A stretch of DNA of 64,000 bases from Allobosea robiniae (GTDB lineage: Bacteria > Pseudomonadota > Alphaproteobacteria > Rhizobiales > Beijerinckiaceae). Under the pieces are notes generated by a model. The model ran no database searches, was not told the origin of the DNA, and saw only the letters and a list, made by a program, of their open reading frames with translations. The DNA lies in the NCBI RefSeq assembly GCF_900102525.1, contig NZ_FNBZ01000001.1:310001-374000 (forward strand). Reading direction: 5' to 3'. The position numbers and the translations under genes are program-made. Below, one piece after another: positions 41,083 to 51,665 of the stretch; position 1 is the first letter of the stretch, and every line of letters begins with the position of its first letter.

Positions 41083-42141
41083 CTATTCCGCCTCGGCGGG
41101 CTGCGCGGCCATCAGCTCCGGACGCGTGCTCGCGGCGACCATTTCGCGGACCTTCGCCATCAGGTCCTCGCGTGCCATTTCATAGCCCAATTCGGCGGCG
41201 CTGGCGAAGCCGATCGCATCCGTACCGCCATGGCTCTTGATGACGATGCCTTCCAGCCCGAGAAAGACGCCGCCGTTCGACTTGCGCGGGTCGAGCTTGT
41301 CCTTCAGCGCCGCGAAGGCGCCACGGGCGAAGACATAGCCGATCTTCGCCATCAGCGAGCGGCTCATCGCGGCGCGCAGGTAATCGGCGATCTGACGGGC
41401 GGTGCCTTCGGCCGTCTTCAGGGCGATGTTGCCGGTGAAGCCCTCGGTGACCACGACATCGACCGTGCCCTTGCCGAGATCATCGCCCTCGACGAAGCCG
41501 TGATAGGCGAGATGCGGCAGGTTGCTTTCGCGCAGGATGCGGCCGGCTTCCTTGACCGCCTCGACGCCTTTGATCTCCTCGACGCCGACATTGAGCAGGC
41601 CGACGGTCGGCCGGTCGAGATCGAGCACGACGCGGGCCATGGCCGCGCCCATCACGGCGAGGTCGACGAGATGGCGCGCATCCGCGCCGATGGTGGCGCC
41701 GACATCGAGCACGATGCTCTCGCCGCGGGCCGTCGGCCACAGGCAGGCGATCGCCGGCCGGTCGACCTGCGCCATCGACTTCAGGCAGAATTTCGACATC
41801 GCCATCAGCGCGCCAGTATTGCCGGCCGAAACCGTTACATCCGCCTCGCCCGTCTTGGTCGCGTCGATCGCGCGCCACATCGAGGATTTGTAGCGGCCAT
41901 AGCGCAACGCCTGGCTCGGCTTGTCGTCCATCTTCACCGAGACCTCGGTGTGGTGGAATGTCGTGACCGCCTTGAGCTTCGGGTGCTGGTCGATCAGCGG
42001 AAGCACCTGCTTCTCGTCGCCGAAGATGACGAATCGGGCATCCGGACGGCGCTCGAGCATCAACGCGGCGCCGGGTATGACGATGGTCGGGCCGTGGTCC
42101 CCGCCCATCGCATCGAGCGCGATTGTAACCGGTCTTGTCAT
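41083..42141 (-). CDS. plsX: Phosphate acyltransferase PlsX
   Basis: 352 residues. It makes acyl-phosphate from acyl-ACP for phospholipid synthesis. Signature: [20 protein letters not shown] at the N terminus, [39 protein letters not shown] and [19 protein letters not shown]. It lies between the DUF177 gene and fabH, on one strand, in the usual order. Confidence 0.96.
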   Translation of the reverse strand: MTRPVTIALDAMGGDHGPTIVIPGAALMLERRPDARFVIFGDEKQVLPLIDQHPKLKAVTTFHHTEVSVKMDDKPSQALRYGRYKSSMWRAIDATKTGEADVTVSAGNTGALMAMSKFCLKSMAQVDRPAIACLWPTARGESIVLDVGATIGADARHLVDLAVMGAAMARVVLDLDRPTVGLLNVGVEEIKGVEAVKEAGRILRESNLPHLAYHGFVEGDDLGKGTVDVVVTEGFTGNIALKTAEGTARQIADYLRAAMSRSLMAKIGYVFARGAFAALKDKLDPRKSNGGVFLGLEGIVIKSHGGTDAIGFASAAELGYEMAREDLMAKVREMVAASTRPELMAAQPAEAE

Positions 42142-42255
42142 GGAATTCTGGCGTGTCCCGGAGATGGCCGACCTTCAATCCGGGGCGGCTCAGTGCCGGC
42201 CGGACAATAGCGGTTTGGGCCAGCGCCGCAAGCCGCGCAAGGGCCGCGAAGCGCT

Positions 42256-42813
42256 TCAGTCACCGCGTTTCAACTTTGCCAGCGCCGCGAAAGGCGATTC
42301 CACGGCGGCGTCGCCCGCGGACGAGTCGAAGCTGGCACCGGGCTTGCGCGGATAGGGGTCGAGCGCCAGCGCGAGGAACTCCAGCGTGACCCCGCCGAGA
42401 TCGATCACGCCGTCGATGATCGGCTCGGGCGGATCGTCCTCGTTCAGCAGCACTTCGATATCGATCTCGGTATCGTCCCGCTCGTTGCGCCGGGCGAAGG
42501 CCGCAGCCTCCTCCTCCGATGTGAAATCGAGCTTGACGGGTATGTCCAGCTGAACCGGGAACGGCTCGAGCGTCACGACGCAGGCCTGGTGGAGCCGGGC
42601 CGCGATGCGCCCTTCGAGCTTCACGCGCTCGCCATTGCGCGACACGACATGGCGCGCCTCCAGCAATTCGATGGACACGAGGCCGAGCTGCGCCGCGATG
42701 GCCGGCAGCTGCGCGGGCTCCGCCCGCACCACGACCTCGGTGCCTCGGGTGCGGATCGCCTCGATCCGGATCGGATGGCTGAGCGGCAAGGCTGGGGCAC
42801 GATCAGGCGTCAT
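42256..42813 (-). CDS. DUF177 (YceD) family protein
   Basis: 185 residues. The central motif ARLHQACVVTLEPFPVQLDI is typical: in most bacteria C-x-R-C-L; here one Cys remains. The conserved acidic tail follows (DIEVLLNEDDPPEPIIDGVI, then DLGGVTLEFLALALDPYPRK). YceD relatives act in ribosomal large-subunit RNA maturation; bacterial members often sit before rpmF, which is absent here. It overlaps the chaperone gene by 11 nt and leads into plsX. Confidence 0.9.
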   Translation of the reverse strand: MTPDRAPALPLSHPIRIEAIRTRGTEVVVRAEPAQLPAIAAQLGLVSIELLEARHVVSRNGERVKLEGRIAARLHQACVVTLEPFPVQLDIPVKLDFTSEEEAAAFARRNERDDTEIDIEVLLNEDDPPEPIIDGVIDLGGVTLEFLALALDPYPRKPGASFDSSAGDAAVESPFAALAKLKRGD

Positions 42814-43348
42814 GAGCGACCTCCCGGGCCGAGAAGGCGGGAAAGAGATTGTCCCGGTTCATGATGCCGTCCAGATCGGCGGTGGCGAGCGCCTCCTGTG
42901 CGGCACGGGCATAGGCAGCCAGCGCAGGCGCCGCTTCCGGTGCGCAGGCGTTGCGCCCCAGCGCTTCGGCCAGTGCCTCCAGGCCGGGAGCGGCCAGCGC
43001 GGCCTCATAAGCCTGCACCCGGCCGTAGAACATCTGGCCAATCTTCTTCATCTTCTTGGGCACGGCGACATCGCTGATGCCGCCATTGCGGAAACCGAGC
43101 TCGAGATAAGCGAAGCAGGCATCGATGAATTCCTGCGCCAGATCGGCGGCCGGAGGCGGCAATTCACGCAGCCTGCGCAGCACCAGCAGGACATGCAGGG
43201 TCAGCGATTCGAAACGGCCTTCGAAGCTGTCGGGAATCCCCCCATCGATATAAAGCGCAGGCAGGCGCGAGGCCTCGGCGACCCGCCCGAACAGCGTGTC
43301 CACAGGAGAGCGCCGATTGGCACGCTTGCCGAACAACCCGAAAATCAC
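42803..43348 (-). CDS. Ubiquinol-cytochrome c chaperone (CBP3/UQCC1 family)
   Basis: 181 residues, helical. SRLPALYIDGGIPDSFEGRF, FESLTLHVLLVLRRLR, FIDACFAYLELGFRNGGISD and VPKKMKKIGQMFYGRVQAYE are family marks. In mitochondria the relative assists cytochrome b assembly; the bacterial role is presumed similar at the inner membrane. GTG start with GGGAG upstream. First gene of the operon towards fabH; divergent from bamE. Confidence 0.9.
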   Translation of the reverse strand: MIFGLFGKRANRRSPVDTLFGRVAEASRLPALYIDGGIPDSFEGRFESLTLHVLLVLRRLRELPPPAADLAQEFIDACFAYLELGFRNGGISDVAVPKKMKKIGQMFYGRVQAYEAALAAPGLEALAEALGRNACAPEAAPALAAYARAAQEALATADLDGIMNRDNLFPAFSAREVAHDA

Positions 43349-43485
43349 CTGTTTACTCCCGCCCGCTGCTGCCGGGGCGCACTCGCCTTGCCAAAGCCAT
43401 TCTCGGGCGTTACGCCAACCCTTACCCTTTTGACAAGCGGCTTGGGATCGTCCCGGGCCGTGCTCGCCTTTCGGATCGTGCCCGC

Positions 43486-43980
43486 ATGACCCAGATCACC
43501 CGCCGCACGGCTCTGCTCGGAGCCCTCGCGACCACCTCCCTCATGCTTGCAGGCTGCGGCCCCGATGCAGGCGGCTTCGTGCTGCCGACCTCGGCGGGCA
43601 TCAACGAGGAGTTCAAGCGCGGCTTCGTGATGGACGATGCGCTGATCGCGCAGGTCAAGCCGGGAATGGACGTGCAGGCCGTGCTGACGACGCTCGGCAC
43701 CCCGTCGACCACCTCGACGATCGGCAACCGGACCTTCTACTATATCAGCCAGACGATGCGTCGCCGGTTCCAGTTCCAGGACCCGCAGACCATCGACCAG
43801 CAGGTGCTGGTGATCTATTTCAACAAGAGCTTCAAGGTCGAGCGCATCGCGCATTACGGCCTGCAGGACGGCATCATCTTCGACTTCATCAGCCGCACCA
43901 CCCCGACGGGCGGCGAGGAGCAGAGCTTCCTGCGCAACCTGTTCAAGGGCGTCACCAAGTTCAACCCGCTCGGCTCGTAA
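43486..43980 (+). CDS. bamE: Outer membrane assembly lipoprotein BamE (SmpA/OmlA)
   Basis: 164 residues. The lipoprotein signal ends SLMLAGCGPD with lipidated Cys. The BamE domain covers about 50-130 (IAQVKPGMDVQAVLTTLGTP, then STIGNRTFYYISQ and QVLVIYFNKSFKVERIAHYG). It is part of the BAM complex inserting beta barrels in the outer membrane. A strong terminator follows. Confidence 0.92.
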   Translation: MTQITRRTALLGALATTSLMLAGCGPDAGGFVLPTSAGINEEFKRGFVMDDALIAQVKPGMDVQAVLTTLGTPSTTSTIGNRTFYYISQTMRRRFQFQDPQTIDQQVLVIYFNKSFKVERIAHYGLQDGIIFDFISRTTPTGGEEQSFLRNLFKGVTKFNPLGS

Positions 43981-44013
43981 GCGGGGCGCCTTCAGGTCAC
44001 CGGACATCAAAAG

Positions 44014-44040
44014 CCCGCGGTGCGAACCGCGGGTTTTTTT
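44014..44040 (+). terminator. Intrinsic terminator after bamE
   Basis: Stem CCCGCGG / CCGCGGG with a 6-nt loop, followed by seven T. Rho-independent, plus strand. Confidence 0.92.
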
Positions 44041-44065
44041 GCGCCTTCGCAGCACTGAGGGTCGA

Positions 44066-44992
44066 TCAGGCTGCCGGCGAGCGACTGCGCAGCGGCAACG
44101 TCATCGCCAGCACGCCGGCGATGACGAGGACGAGCCCGGCCCAGGCGGTCGGCACCAGCGCCTCGCCGAGGAAGACCATGCCGATCAGCACGCCGGTGGG
44201 CACCCGCAGATAGGCGACCGATGTCGTCGCGACCGAGCCCAGCCGCGCGATCAGCCGGAAATAGATCACGAAGGCCAGAGCGGTCGAGATCAGCGAGAGC
44301 GCGACCAGCGCCTGGATCGATTGCACCGAGGGCGCCAGCGTCCAGGGCCGGTCCAGCACCAGGCTGAGCGGCAGCAAGACGAGCGCACCGCAGAGCAGCG
44401 AACCCGCAGCCGGCATGATCGGATCGAGCCCCTTGAAGCTGCGTCCGAACAAGGCCGCCCCGCCATAGCAGATGCTGGCGGCGACCAGGGCGAGCTGGGC
44501 CCAGAGCTGCTCGCCGAAACCCGACATCGCCTGCCTGCCGACGATCAGGACGGTGCCGGCGAGACCGGCGGCGATGCCGGCCAGGCGCAGGCGCGGCAGG
44601 CGTTCCGCCGAAGCCGACAGGCAGGAGAGCAGGACGACGAAGATCGGGCTGGTCGAGCTCAGGATCGTCGCCAGCCCGGCATCGACGCTGCGCTCTGCCC
44701 AGGCGATCAGGGTGAAGGGGACGACGCTGTTGAGGCAGGCCTGGACGATGAACAGTCGCCACGTCGCGAGGTCGCGCGGCAAGCGCAGGCCGCGCCAGCG
44801 GACGACCATGAGCAGAACGAGGCCAGCGATCAGGGTCCGGGCGGCGATCAGCGTCAGCGGCGGGATCGTCTCCACGCCGAGCTTGATGAAGGTGTAGGAG
44901 CCGCCCCAGAGCACGGCCAGCACCAGCAGGAGTGCGAACTCCACAGCGCGGTTGGGGGCAGCGGCGGGGCGGTCGAGCGTTTGCGTGGACAT
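44066..44992 (-). CDS. EamA/DMT family transporter
   Basis: 308 residues, ten membrane helices in two EamA repeats. LAVLWGGSYTFIKLGVETIP and RTLIAGLVLLMVVRWRG mark repeat one, AAGSLLCGALVLLPLSLVLD and YLRVPTGVLIGMVFLGEALV repeat two. Metabolite exporter of unknown substrate. CCAGGAGG lies 4-5 nt before the chosen ATG, so the 17-codon longer frame is not used. Confidence 0.9.
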   Translation of the reverse strand: MSTQTLDRPAAAPNRAVEFALLLVLAVLWGGSYTFIKLGVETIPPLTLIAARTLIAGLVLLMVVRWRGLRLPRDLATWRLFIVQACLNSVVPFTLIAWAERSVDAGLATILSSTSPIFVVLLSCLSASAERLPRLRLAGIAAGLAGTVLIVGRQAMSGFGEQLWAQLALVAASICYGGAALFGRSFKGLDPIMPAAGSLLCGALVLLPLSLVLDRPWTLAPSVQSIQALVALSLISTALAFVIYFRLIARLGSVATTSVAYLRVPTGVLIGMVFLGEALVPTAWAGLVLVIAGVLAMTLPLRSRSPAA

Positions 44993-45163
44993 GGGTCCTC
45001 CTGGGGTTGGCGGGACCATGCCAGCGGGGCGGCACCGGCGCATGCGGGAACGCTACGGACCCGGCCGTAGCTTCGGAGCTTGATTCAAGAGGTTGTCGAA
45101 CCGATTCAAGTCAGGTCCGCAAGCTATTGCCTTCAAACATTTTCCGCTCTCCGGCGAGTCCAA

Positions 45164-45192
45164 AGAAAAACCCGCGGCTTGCGCCGCGGGTT
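45164..45192 (-). terminator. Intrinsic terminator after hppA
   Basis: Stem AACCCGCGGC / GCCGCGGGTT with TTGC loop, followed on the minus strand by TTTCTTT. It lies about 27 nt past the hppA stop. Confidence 0.88.
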
Positions 45193-45218
45193 CGTAATTG
45201 TCTCGATGCTGCCTGCGA

Positions 45219-47375
45219 TCAGGAATGCGCCAGGATCGCCAGCAGCAGGAGCGCGATGATGTTGGTGATCTTGATCGCGGGGTTCACGGCGGGGCCCGCC
45301 GTGTCCTTGTAGGGGTCGCCGACGGTGTCGCCGGTCACCGAAGCCTTGTGCGCCTCGGAGCCCTTGAGATGGCGCACGCCGTCCTTGTCGACGAAGCCGT
45401 CCTCGAAGCTCTTCTTGGCGTTGTCCCAGGCGCCGCCGCCCGAGGTCATCGAGATCGCGACGAAGATGCCGGTGACGATGACGCCCATCAGCATGGCGCC
45501 GACGGCTGCGAAGGCGTTGTTCTTGCCGGCGATCCAGTAAATCACGAAATAGGTCACGATCGGCGCCAGCACCGGCAGGAGCGAGGGCACCACCATTTCC
45601 TTGATCGCGGCGCGCGTCAGCATGTCGACGGCGCGGCCGTAATCGGGCCGGTCCGTGCCTTGCATGATGCCGGGCTTCTCCTTGAACTGCCGGCGGACCT
45701 CCTCGACGACTGAACCCGCCGCGCGCCCGACCGCCGTCATGCCCATGCCGGCGAAGAGGAAGGGGATCAGGCCGCCGAGCAGCAGGCCGACGACGACATA
45801 AGGGTTCGACAGGGTGAAATCGACCGTGACGCCCTTGAAGTACTGGAAGGTCGTCGATCCCGCCTTGTTGGCTTCCCCGATGAAGAAGTTCAGGTCCGAG
45901 GTATAGGCCGCGAAGAGCACCAATGCGCCGAGGCCGGCCGAGCCGATGGCATAGCCCTTGGTGATCGCCTTGGTGGTGTTGCCGACCGCGTCGAGCGCGT
46001 CGGTGGAGTGGCGGACTTCCTTGGGCAGGCCCGCCATCTCGGCGATGCCGCCGGCATTGTCCGTGACCGGGCCGAAGGCGTCGAGCGCCACGACGACACC
46101 GGCCAGCGCCAGCATGGCCGTCGTCGCGATGGCGATGCCGAACAGGCCGGCGAAGCTGTAGGACACGATGATGCCGGCGATGATGACGATGGTCGGCAGC
46201 GCCGTCGATTCCAGCGAGACCGCTAGGCCCTGGATGACGTTGGTGCCGTGGCCGGTCACCGAGGCCTGGGCGATCGAGACCACCGGGCGCTTGCCGGTGC
46301 CGGTGTAGTATTCGGTGATGACGACGATGAGCAGCGTCACCGCGAGGCCGACCAGCGCGCAGGCGAAGAGGCTGCCCGAGGTGAAGGTGACGTTCTGCGT
46401 CGTAGTGAAGGAGGCCGAGAAGCCGCCGAACATGGCGTAGTTCACCGCCGCGATCGCGCCGACCGACAGCACGCCGGCCGCGATGAAGCCCTTGTAGAGC
46501 GCGCCCATGATCGACTGGTTGGCGCCGAGCTTCACGAAGAAGGTGCCGATGATCGAGGTGACGATGCAGGCCGCGCCGATCGCCATCGGATAGAGCATCA
46601 TCGTGCCGAGCACGGGCTGGCCGGCGAAGAAGATCGCGGCGAGAACCATGGTCGCGACCAGCGTCACCGCATAGGTCTCGAACAGGTCGGCCGCCATGCC
46701 GGCGCAGTCGCCGACATTGTCGCCGACATTGTCGGCGATGGTCGCGGGGTTGCGCGGATCGTCTTCGGGGATGCCGGCCTCGACCTTGCCGACGAGGTCG
46801 GCGCCGACGTCAGCACCCTTGGTGAAGATACCGCCGCCGAGACGGGCGAAAATCGAGATCAGCGAGGCACCGAAGCCCAGTGCCACCAGTGAATCGATCA
46901 CCGTGCGGCTGGAAGGCTCGAAGCCGAGATAGGAGGTCAGGACGCCGTAGTAGACCGCGACGCCAAGGAGCGCGAGGCCGGCGACGAGCATGCCGGTAAC
47001 CGCGCCCGCCTTGAAGGCGACGTCGAGGCCCTCGCCCAGCGACTGCATCGCAGCCTGGGCGGTGCGGACATTGGCACGCACCGAAACGTTCATGCCGATG
47101 AAGCCGGCGACGCCCGAGAGCACCGCGCCGATCAGGAAGCCGATCGCCACCCATTTGCCGAGCAGCCAGGCGAGCGCGATGAAGAGCACGACGCCGACCA
47201 TGGAAATCGTGAGATACTGGCGCTTGAGATAGGCCTGCGCGCCTTCGGCGACCGCACCGGAAATCTCCTGCATGCGCTGGTTGCCGGCATCGCGCTTCAT
47301 CACATCGCCATAGGCCCAGACGCCGTAGGCTATGGAAAGCGCACTCAATATGATGATGAGAAGCAGAGCTGACAT
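45219..47375 (-). CDS. hppA: Membrane-bound proton-translocating pyrophosphatase
   Basis: 718 residues, about 16 membrane helices. It couples pyrophosphate hydrolysis to proton pumping across the inner membrane. Active-site segments: [40 protein letters not shown] and [15 protein letters not shown]. The Lys in [11 protein letters not shown] occupies the position that is Ala in K+-dependent enzymes, so this should be the K+-independent H+ type. AGGAAA precedes the start at MSALLLII; the much longer open frame upstream is not part of the gene. Confidence 0.96.
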   Translation of the reverse strand: MSALLLIIILSALSIAYGVWAYGDVMKRDAGNQRMQEISGAVAEGAQAYLKRQYLTISMVGVVLFIALAWLLGKWVAIGFLIGAVLSGVAGFIGMNVSVRANVRTAQAAMQSLGEGLDVAFKAGAVTGMLVAGLALLGVAVYYGVLTSYLGFEPSSRTVIDSLVALGFGASLISIFARLGGGIFTKGADVGADLVGKVEAGIPEDDPRNPATIADNVGDNVGDCAGMAADLFETYAVTLVATMVLAAIFFAGQPVLGTMMLYPMAIGAACIVTSIIGTFFVKLGANQSIMGALYKGFIAAGVLSVGAIAAVNYAMFGGFSASFTTTQNVTFTSGSLFACALVGLAVTLLIVVITEYYTGTGKRPVVSIAQASVTGHGTNVIQGLAVSLESTALPTIVIIAGIIVSYSFAGLFGIAIATTAMLALAGVVVALDAFGPVTDNAGGIAEMAGLPKEVRHSTDALDAVGNTTKAITKGYAIGSAGLGALVLFAAYTSDLNFFIGEANKAGSTTFQYFKGVTVDFTLSNPYVVVGLLLGGLIPFLFAGMGMTAVGRAAGSVVEEVRRQFKEKPGIMQGTDRPDYGRAVDMLTRAAIKEMVVPSLLPVLAPIVTYFVIYWIAGKNNAFAAVGAMLMGVIVTGIFVAISMTSGGGAWDNAKKSFEDGFVDKDGVRHLKGSEAHKASVTGDTVGDPYKDTAGPAVNPAIKITNIIALLLLAILAHS

Positions 47376-47456
47376 TCGATTTCCTGACCCTAGAGCTTGC
47401 AGTCGGCGGGAGCGCTGTCGCTCCTCATTTTTTGCAGCATTGGACGTCAGGCAGCG

Positions 47457-47486
47457 AAAAAACGGGCCCTCAAGACTCAGGGCCCG
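47457..47486 (-). terminator. Intrinsic terminator after the allE gene
   Basis: Stem CGGGCCCT / AGGGCCCG with an 8-nt loop, followed on the minus strand by TTTTTT. It closes the MFS-allE transcript about 100 nt past the stop and lies in the hppA upstream region. Confidence 0.85.
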
Positions 47487-47589
47487 CTCCGCGTCGCCAG
47501 TGTCAGGCGAATTTGTGGCAAGTTTCGGCGAAGAGCGCAAACGCCTCGACTGACAAATCCGCTCGAATGTCAGGCGAACCGGTAGATCG

Positions 47590-48390
47590 TCACAGGGCGA
47601 GGTCGCGATTGACGTTCTTGTAGAGCAGATAGCAGGCGTCACCGTAGCCGGTCGGATAGAATTGCTGCGGGCAAAAGCCGCCCATCCAGATGAAATCCCG
47701 CTCCCAGATCTCGTGCCAGTCGGCGCCAAGCAGGTAGAGTCCCTGCCCTTCCAGCATGTAGAGGCCGTGCTCCATCACATGGGTCTCGACCGCCGGGAAG
47801 CAGACGCCCGGCTTGAACCACATCAGGTTCATCTCGAAATCGAAGCGCATGTCGCCATAGGGCAGCAGGAACTGGAAGCCGCGCCCTTCCATGCCGGTGT
47901 GATTCGCCATCGGCACGGCGTCCTGATGCGAGACGATCGGCTCCGGCACGGCGAGCCCCGGCGCCGGCTCGTAGCGCTTGCGCAGGGCCAGCACGCGGAC
48001 GCCTTCCGTCGATTCGTTGCGCAGGGTGAACGCGGTCGCCGGCGGCAGATAGGCGAACCCGCCCGCCGTGAGCGCCTGCATCGCACCGCCTGCGACGGCG
48101 ATCCGGACTTCGCCGGAGAGGACATAGAAGAAGTGCTGGATGCCGTCTTCGCTGAAGGCGGCCGGCGTACCGCCGCCGGGCGCGATCTCGAGGACGTATT
48201 GAGCGAAGGCCGCGCCCATGACCGGCCCGGTGAGGACGCGCACGATCGTGTCGCGATATTGCGGCAGGCGGCTGACCAGCACGCCCTCCGGTGGCATGAA
48301 GGCGTAGTTGGATTTGATGACACCGCGATTATGCCCGATGGCGCCGGGCGGAACCTGGCCGGTCGCGGGCGGGAAGGCGCGGTTGTTCAT
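47590..48390 (-). CDS. allE: (S)-ureidoglycine aminohydrolase
   Basis: 266 residues, a bicupin. The first cupin has [20 protein letters not shown], the second [20 protein letters not shown] with metal-binding residues E, H and H, then [17 protein letters not shown]. It hydrolyses (S)-ureidoglycine to (S)-ureidoglycolate and ammonia in purine (allantoin) breakdown. It follows the MFS gene by about 33 nt on the same strand, so that transporter may carry a purine-derived substrate. The rest of the pathway is not in the window. Confidence 0.92.
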   Translation of the reverse strand: MNNRAFPPATGQVPPGAIGHNRGVIKSNYAFMPPEGVLVSRLPQYRDTIVRVLTGPVMGAAFAQYVLEIAPGGGTPAAFSEDGIQHFFYVLSGEVRIAVAGGAMQALTAGGFAYLPPATAFTLRNESTEGVRVLALRKRYEPAPGLAVPEPIVSHQDAVPMANHTGMEGRGFQFLLPYGDMRFDFEMNLMWFKPGVCFPAVETHVMEHGLYMLEGQGLYLLGADWHEIWERDFIWMGGFCPQQFYPTGYGDACYLLYKNVNRDLAL

Positions 48391-48423
48391 CAGTTTGCTC
48401 CGATCGAGGTTAGCGGGCCTGGC

Positions 48424-49626
48424 TCAGGCCGTGGCGGGCCGCTGGAAGCGCTGCCATGCCACCAGCAGGAGAGCAACCATCACCGGCGGGAAGACCAGCC
48501 AGTTCACCGCATTCCAGCCGCCATGGCTGAGCAGGCCGCCCGACGAGAAGGAGGCGATGGCGACCGAACCGAAGACGAGGAAATCGTTGGCCGCCTGGAC
48601 CTTCACCCGCTCCTCCGGCCGGTAGCAATCCGTCACCAGGGCCGTCGCGCCGATGAAGCCGAAGTTCCAGCCGACGCCGAGCAGGATCAGCGCCAGCCAG
48701 AAATGGCCGACGCTCAGGCCGGTGAGGCCGACGACGGCGGCAAGTGCGGTCAGGCCGAGGCCAACCGCTGTGACCGTGCCCTTGCCGAAGCGAGCGATCA
48801 GGCGGCCGGTGAAGAAGCTCGGCCCGAACATCGCCAGCACATGCCACTGGATGCCGAGCGTGGCGTCGCCGACCGAATGGCCGCAGGCGACCATCGCCAT
48901 CGGCGCGGCCGTCATGACGAAGCTCATCAGCCCGTAGGCGACGAGCGAGGCCGTGACCGAGGCGATGAATTTCGGCTGGCGCATGATCTCGCCGAGCGGA
49001 CGCCCGCCGCCTGAACGGACTGCGGCCACCGGCGGCGCACGCAGGCGCGAGACGATCAGGATCGCGACCAGCGCGAGCATGCCCTGGGCGATGAAGCTGG
49101 CGGCGAAGGGCGCGGCCGGCGTCAGGTCGCGCGTCCAGTAGACCGATTGCGGGCCGATGACGCCTGCGGCAAGGCCGCCGATCATGACCCAGGAAATCGC
49201 GCGGGGCCTGAAATGATCGGTCGCGGTATCGGCCGCCGCGAAGCGGTAGCTCTGGACGAAGGAGCCATAGAGCCCGCAAACGAAGGTGCCGAGGCAGAAC
49301 AGCCAGAACAGGCGCAGCGAGACACCGCCGGCCGCAATGCTCGCACCTGCCGCGCCGACGAGCGCTCCGATCAGGTAGCCGCTGCGCCGGCCCAGCCGGC
49401 GCATGATCATCGCAGCCGGGATGACGCCCGCAGCGATGCCGAGTTGAAGCAGGCTGACCGGCACGGTCGCAAAAGCCTGGTCGGCCACGAGCTGCGCCCC
49501 GACAATGCCGCCAAGCGAGACGATGATCGCCGGATTGGCGCCGCCGAGCGCCTGGGCACCAGCGAGGACCAGCGCATTGCGCTTTGCGAGCCCGTCGCCA
49601 TCAAGAGCCGGAACATGCTGATTCAT
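48424..49626 (-). CDS. MFS transporter
   Basis: 400 residues, twelve membrane helices. The motif-A-like loop between helices 2 and 3 reads MRRLGRRSGYLIGALVGAAG, and its counterpart RLIARFGKGTVTAVGLGLTA lies in the second half. ATG chosen over a GTG just before. It precedes allE in a probable two-gene operon, between thiL and hppA; it could import allantoin-type compounds, but this is inference from position only. Confidence 0.9.
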   Translation of the reverse strand: MNQHVPALDGDGLAKRNALVLAGAQALGGANPAIIVSLGGIVGAQLVADQAFATVPVSLLQLGIAAGVIPAAMIMRRLGRRSGYLIGALVGAAGASIAAGGVSLRLFWLFCLGTFVCGLYGSFVQSYRFAAADTATDHFRPRAISWVMIGGLAAGVIGPQSVYWTRDLTPAAPFAASFIAQGMLALVAILIVSRLRAPPVAAVRSGGGRPLGEIMRQPKFIASVTASLVAYGLMSFVMTAAPMAMVACGHSVGDATLGIQWHVLAMFGPSFFTGRLIARFGKGTVTAVGLGLTALAAVVGLTGLSVGHFWLALILLGVGWNFGFIGATALVTDCYRPEERVKVQAANDFLVFGSVAIASFSSGGLLSHGGWNAVNWLVFPPVMVALLLVAWQRFQRPATA

Positions 49627-49662
49627 CACAACGCGCCTCGCGGTCGCCGTGATGCGCCGCCG

Positions 49663-50658
49663 TCAGAAATGAGAGAAGGAGCCCTGCGCGAAGCTGTGCG
49701 CCCCACCCTTCCCGCGATAAGTCACCACACCGGCCTCGGCGGTGATCCGCCCGATCGGCGTCAGCAGAAGCATTGATCCTTCCGCCGCCGCAACCAGAGC
49801 AGGATATTCCCTTTCCGAGGCCGTGCAGAGAATTTCGTAGTCGTCTCCGCCGGTCCAGGCCAGTTCCGCCAGTGCGGGAGCGGCCATGAGCGCGGCGCGG
49901 GCCGGGCCCGAGAGCGGGATAGCGTCGAGATCGATCTCGGCGCCTGCGCTCGACGCTTTCAACAGCTTGGCGAGATCGCCGACGAGTCCGTCTGAGATGT
50001 CCATCGCCGCCGAAGCATGGCGCTGCAAGGCGTCCGCCAGAGCATGGCGCGGCTGCGGATGCAGATAGCGATCGGCGAGGAAGGCGCGATCCTCGGCGCC
50101 GAGCGTAGCGACCCAGTCCGGCTTGTCGGGGCCATGGACCTTGAGGCCAAGCGCGCCGTCGCCGATGCTGCCGGAGACGAGCACGACATCGCCCGGCTTC
50201 GCGCCGGAGCGTTTCACCATCCGCCCGGCCGGAACCGTGCCGAATGCGGTGATCGAGAGGGTGAGGGGCCCGCTGGTCGAAACGGTATCGCCGCCGATGA
50301 GCGGGCAGCCCGCCGCCTCGGCCATGCGGGCGAGGCCGCCCGCGAAATCGGCGAGCCAGCCCTCGGTCCAGCCGCGCGGCAAAGCGAGCGTCAGGACGAA
50401 GCCTTCGGGCTTGGCGCCCTTGGCGGCGAGATCGGAGAGATTGACGGCCAGCGCCTTCCAGCCGATCGCGTCCGGGGAATCGTCCGGGAAGAAATGGACG
50501 CCGGCGACGAGAGCGTCGGCGGTGACCACGACCTCATAGCCGCGGCCGGGCCGCAGCAGGCCGGCATCGTCGAGAAGCCCCAAGCCGCCCGGCCCGGCGA
50601 TCGGCGCGAAATAGCGGGCGATCAGCTCGAATTCGCCGGGGCGGGACGGTTCGGTCAT
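49663..50658 (-). CDS. thiL: Thiamine-monophosphate kinase
   Basis: 331 residues. It phosphorylates thiamine phosphate to thiamine diphosphate with ATP. N-terminal FELIARYFAPIAGPGGLGLL DDAG, VVTADALVAGVHFFPDDSPD, KALAVNLSDLAAKGAKPEGF and GGDTVSTSGPLTLSITAFG are the Mg-ATP and substrate motifs of the PurM-like fold. The usual D-D in the N-terminal GDDAA motif appears as LDDAG. The start overlaps the nusB stop by one base. Confidence 0.94.
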   Translation of the reverse strand: MTEPSRPGEFELIARYFAPIAGPGGLGLLDDAGLLRPGRGYEVVVTADALVAGVHFFPDDSPDAIGWKALAVNLSDLAAKGAKPEGFVLTLALPRGWTEGWLADFAGGLARMAEAAGCPLIGGDTVSTSGPLTLSITAFGTVPAGRMVKRSGAKPGDVVLVSGSIGDGALGLKVHGPDKPDWVATLGAEDRAFLADRYLHPQPRHALADALQRHASAAMDISDGLVGDLAKLLKASSAGAEIDLDAIPLSGPARAALMAAPALAELAWTGGDDYEILCTASEREYPALVAAAEGSMLLLTPIGRITAEAGVVTYRGKGGAHSFAQGSFSHF

Positions 50659-51125
50659 CAGGCGCTGGCTGGGTCGAACTCTTCGGCGCGGAAGTCGCGG
50701 GCCATGCGGTCGAGCACGGCATTGATCATGCCGATCTCGTCGCCCTCGTAGAAGGCGCGCGCGACCGCGACATATTCGGAGATCACCGCGCGGGCCGGCA
50801 CGTCCTTGCGGAAGGCGAGTTCATAGGCGCCGGCGCGCAGGATCGCACGCACCACGGCCTCGACGCGCTTCAACGGCCAGTCCTTGGCCAGTAGTTCGTC
50901 GACCGTGCGGTCCACCAGGCGCTGCTCGCGGACGACGCCGCCGAGGATGTCGCGGAAGAAGGCGATCTCGGCTTGCGGCAGTTCGATCTCCTCGACCTCC
51001 TTGCCGATCCAGAAATGCTCGAACTCGGCCATCGCCTCGACGACGCCGCGGCCGCCGATTTCCATCTCGTAGAGCGCCTGCACGACCGAGAGCCGCGCCC
51101 CGCGCCGCTTCTCGGCGCGGCTCAT
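50658..51125 (-). CDS. nusB: Transcription antitermination factor NusB
   Basis: 155 residues, all helical. [16 protein letters not shown] at the start and [40 protein letters not shown] and [10 protein letters not shown] at the end are the NusB signature. It binds boxA RNA with S10 (NusE) in rRNA antitermination. Overlaps ribH by 4 nt (ATGA) in the rib-nus-thi operon. Confidence 0.95.
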   Translation of the reverse strand: MSRAEKRRGARLSVVQALYEMEIGGRGVVEAMAEFEHFWIGKEVEEIELPQAEIAFFRDILGGVVREQRLVDRTVDELLAKDWPLKRVEAVVRAILRAGAYELAFRKDVPARAVISEYVAVARAFYEGDEIGMINAVLDRMARDFRAEEFDPASA

Positions 51126-51631
51126 TGGGACGGCTCCGCCAGGGAGCGCTTGTAGCGCAGCACGGCGAGCGCCGCTTCGGCGGCCCCGCCGCCCTTGTTC
51201 ATGTCCGAGCGGTTGGCGCGAGCCCAGGCCTGTGCCTCGTTCTCGACGGTGAGGATGCCGTTGCCGAGCGGGAGCGCAAAAGCGACCGAGAGGTCCATCA
51301 GCGCGCGCGAGCTTTCGCCGGCGACGATGTCGTAATGGCCGGTCTCGCCGCGGATGACGGTGCCGAGCGCGACGACCGCCTCATAGGGATCGACTGACTC
51401 GTCGGCGGCACGCAGGCCGATGACGATCGCCGAGGGGATTTCAAGCGCACCGGGGACGGTGACGACGTCGACGCGGCAGCCTGCCTCTTCCAGCACGGCA
51501 GTCGCGCCGGCCAGCAGTTCATCGGCAAGCTTGTCGTAGAAACGTGCCTCGACGACGAGGACGCGGGCGCCGTCGATCTCGACGGCAGGAGTTGCGGCCT
51601 TGTCGGCCGAGGTCTGCCGGGGTCCGGCCAT
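51122..51631 (-). CDS. ribH: 6,7-dimethyl-8-ribityllumazine synthase
   Basis: 169 residues. It condenses 5-amino-6-ribitylaminouracil with dihydroxybutanone phosphate. [57 protein letters not shown] (catalytic His in the GETGHYD motif) and [16 protein letters not shown] are the family's. AAGGA sits 10 nt before the chosen ATG. Confidence 0.95.
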   Translation of the reverse strand: MAGPRQTSADKAATPAVEIDGARVLVVEARFYDKLADELLAGATAVLEEAGCRVDVVTVPGALEIPSAIVIGLRAADESVDPYEAVVALGTVIRGETGHYDIVAGESSRALMDLSVAFALPLGNGILTVENEAQAWARANRSDMNKGGGAAEAALAVLRYKRSLAEPSQ

Positions 51632-51665
51632 TTCTTGTGTCCTTCTTGGAACGTGATCGGGCTCG

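Noticed and set aside
40807..42210. 467-codon open frame on the plus strand across fabH and plsX
   Set aside because: Shadow of two certain genes; composition typical of antisense GC-rich frames.
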